A DNA stretch of 5,909 nt from an uncultured Sphingomonadales bacterium. GTDB lineage: Bacteria; Pseudomonadota; Alphaproteobacteria; Sphingomonadales; Sphingomonadaceae. Shown here one piece after another: positions 5,576 through 5,909 of the stretch. The translations under genes were made by a program, and so were the position numbers. The notes under the pieces were generated by a model. The model made no database searches. It worked only from the letters and a program-made list of their open reading frames with translations, and was not told where the DNA came from. The stretch spans positions 1 to 5,909 of the forward strand of contig CAITOD010000073.1 in NCBI GenBank assembly GCA_903893935.1, given 5' to 3'. The first letter of the stretch is position 1. Every line of letters begins with the position of its first letter.

Positions 5576-5909
5576 ATGGCCGTCGATGCGACCCAGCCTT
5601 ACGACGATCAGAATGTCTTTGCCCGCATTCTGCGCGGCGAAATCCCGGCGCGCAAAGTCTATGAAGACGATTGGGCGCTGGCGTTCCACGACATCAACCC
5701 GCAAGCGCCGACGCATCTGCTGGTGATCCCCAAAGGCGCCTATGTCAGCTGGGACGATTTTTCGGCCACAGCGAGCGAGGCCGAAATCGCCGGATTTGTT
5801 CGCGCGGTGGGGCATGTCGCGCGCGAGGCGGGGCTGGTCGCACCCGGCTATCGCCTGCTTGCCAACACTGGCACCGACAGCCACCAGGAAGTGCCGCATC
5901 TGCACGTGC
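5576..5909 (+). CDS. HIT-family nucleotide-binding protein, 3' end cut by the window edge
   Basis: A histidine triad protein of the HinT type, cytoplasmic and acting on the phosphate bond of nucleotide conjugates such as AMP-linked compounds; the exact substrate here is not known. The visible 111 residues show NVFARILRGEIPARKVYED at 13-31, LAFHDINPQAPTHLLVIPK at 35-53, the central helix region, LLANTGTDSHQEVPH at 94-108, and then HLHV at 108-111, the first two histidines of the HxHxH active-site motif. The window ends there, so the third histidine and the remaining C-terminus are missing. AGGAG at 5562-5566, inside the end of hisE and 9 bases before the ATG, is a good ribosome binding site. 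The 2-base gap to hisE implies the same transcript. A link to histidine metabolism beyond co-transcription cannot be seen from the sequence. Confidence 0.93.
   Translation, partial: MAVDATQPYDDQNVFARILRGEIPARKVYEDDWALAFHDINPQAPTHLLVIPKGAYVSWDDFSATASEAEIAGFVRAVGHVAREAGLVAPGYRLLANTGTDSHQEVPHLHV

Overview
The window looks like chromosomal DNA from an alphaproteobacterium, most likely of the Sphingomonadales (Sphingomonas, Novosphingobium or Erythrobacter type). The grounds are high GC in the core genes (43 of 60 bases at 4441-4500), an alphaproteobacterial-type SspB next to gmk, an unfused hisE followed by a HIT-family gene, and a small PEP-CTERM-like protein inside the his cluster. The assignment rests on gene order and recalled protein similarity; no search was run.

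Left part (1-2074), all on the minus strand. At the edge is an incomplete gene for a small secreted protein of unknown function, in lower-GC DNA (50-52% over 241-420) with its own promoter-like sequence and a good ribosome binding site. A 159-base spacer holding a short REP-like palindrome separates it from gmk (guanylate kinase). Upstream of gmk, in transcription order, lie sspB (adaptor for the ClpXP protease), a 124-residue basic protein of unknown function, then gmk. They are spaced by 15 and 31 bases and probably form one transcription unit.

Centre (2075-2205) is a divergent promoter region between sspB and hisB. It contains three tandem 12-bp repeats and a sigma70-like promoter placed so close to the hisB ATG that the mRNA may be nearly leaderless.

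Right part (2206-5909), all on the plus strand, is a histidine biosynthesis cluster: hisB, hisH, hisA, hisF, a 59-codon small membrane or secreted protein, hisE, and a HIT-family nucleotide-binding protein cut by the window end. hisB/hisH overlap by 8 bases and hisA/hisF by 4; hisE and the HIT gene are 2 bases apart, so translational coupling is likely. HisE hydrolyses PR-ATP to PR-AMP, HisA isomerises ProFAR to PRFAR, HisH and HisF together turn PRFAR plus glutamine into IGP and AICAR, and HisB dehydrates IGP. The remaining steps (hisG, hisI, hisC, hisD and a histidinol-phosphatase) are not in this window.

Most of the window is ordinary core metabolism. The parts worth a second look are the PEP-CTERM-like mini-protein between hisF and hisE, the 12-bp repeat triplet upstream of hisB, and the compositionally different secreted-protein gene at the left edge. 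I found no mobile element, CRISPR array, tRNA or rRNA.
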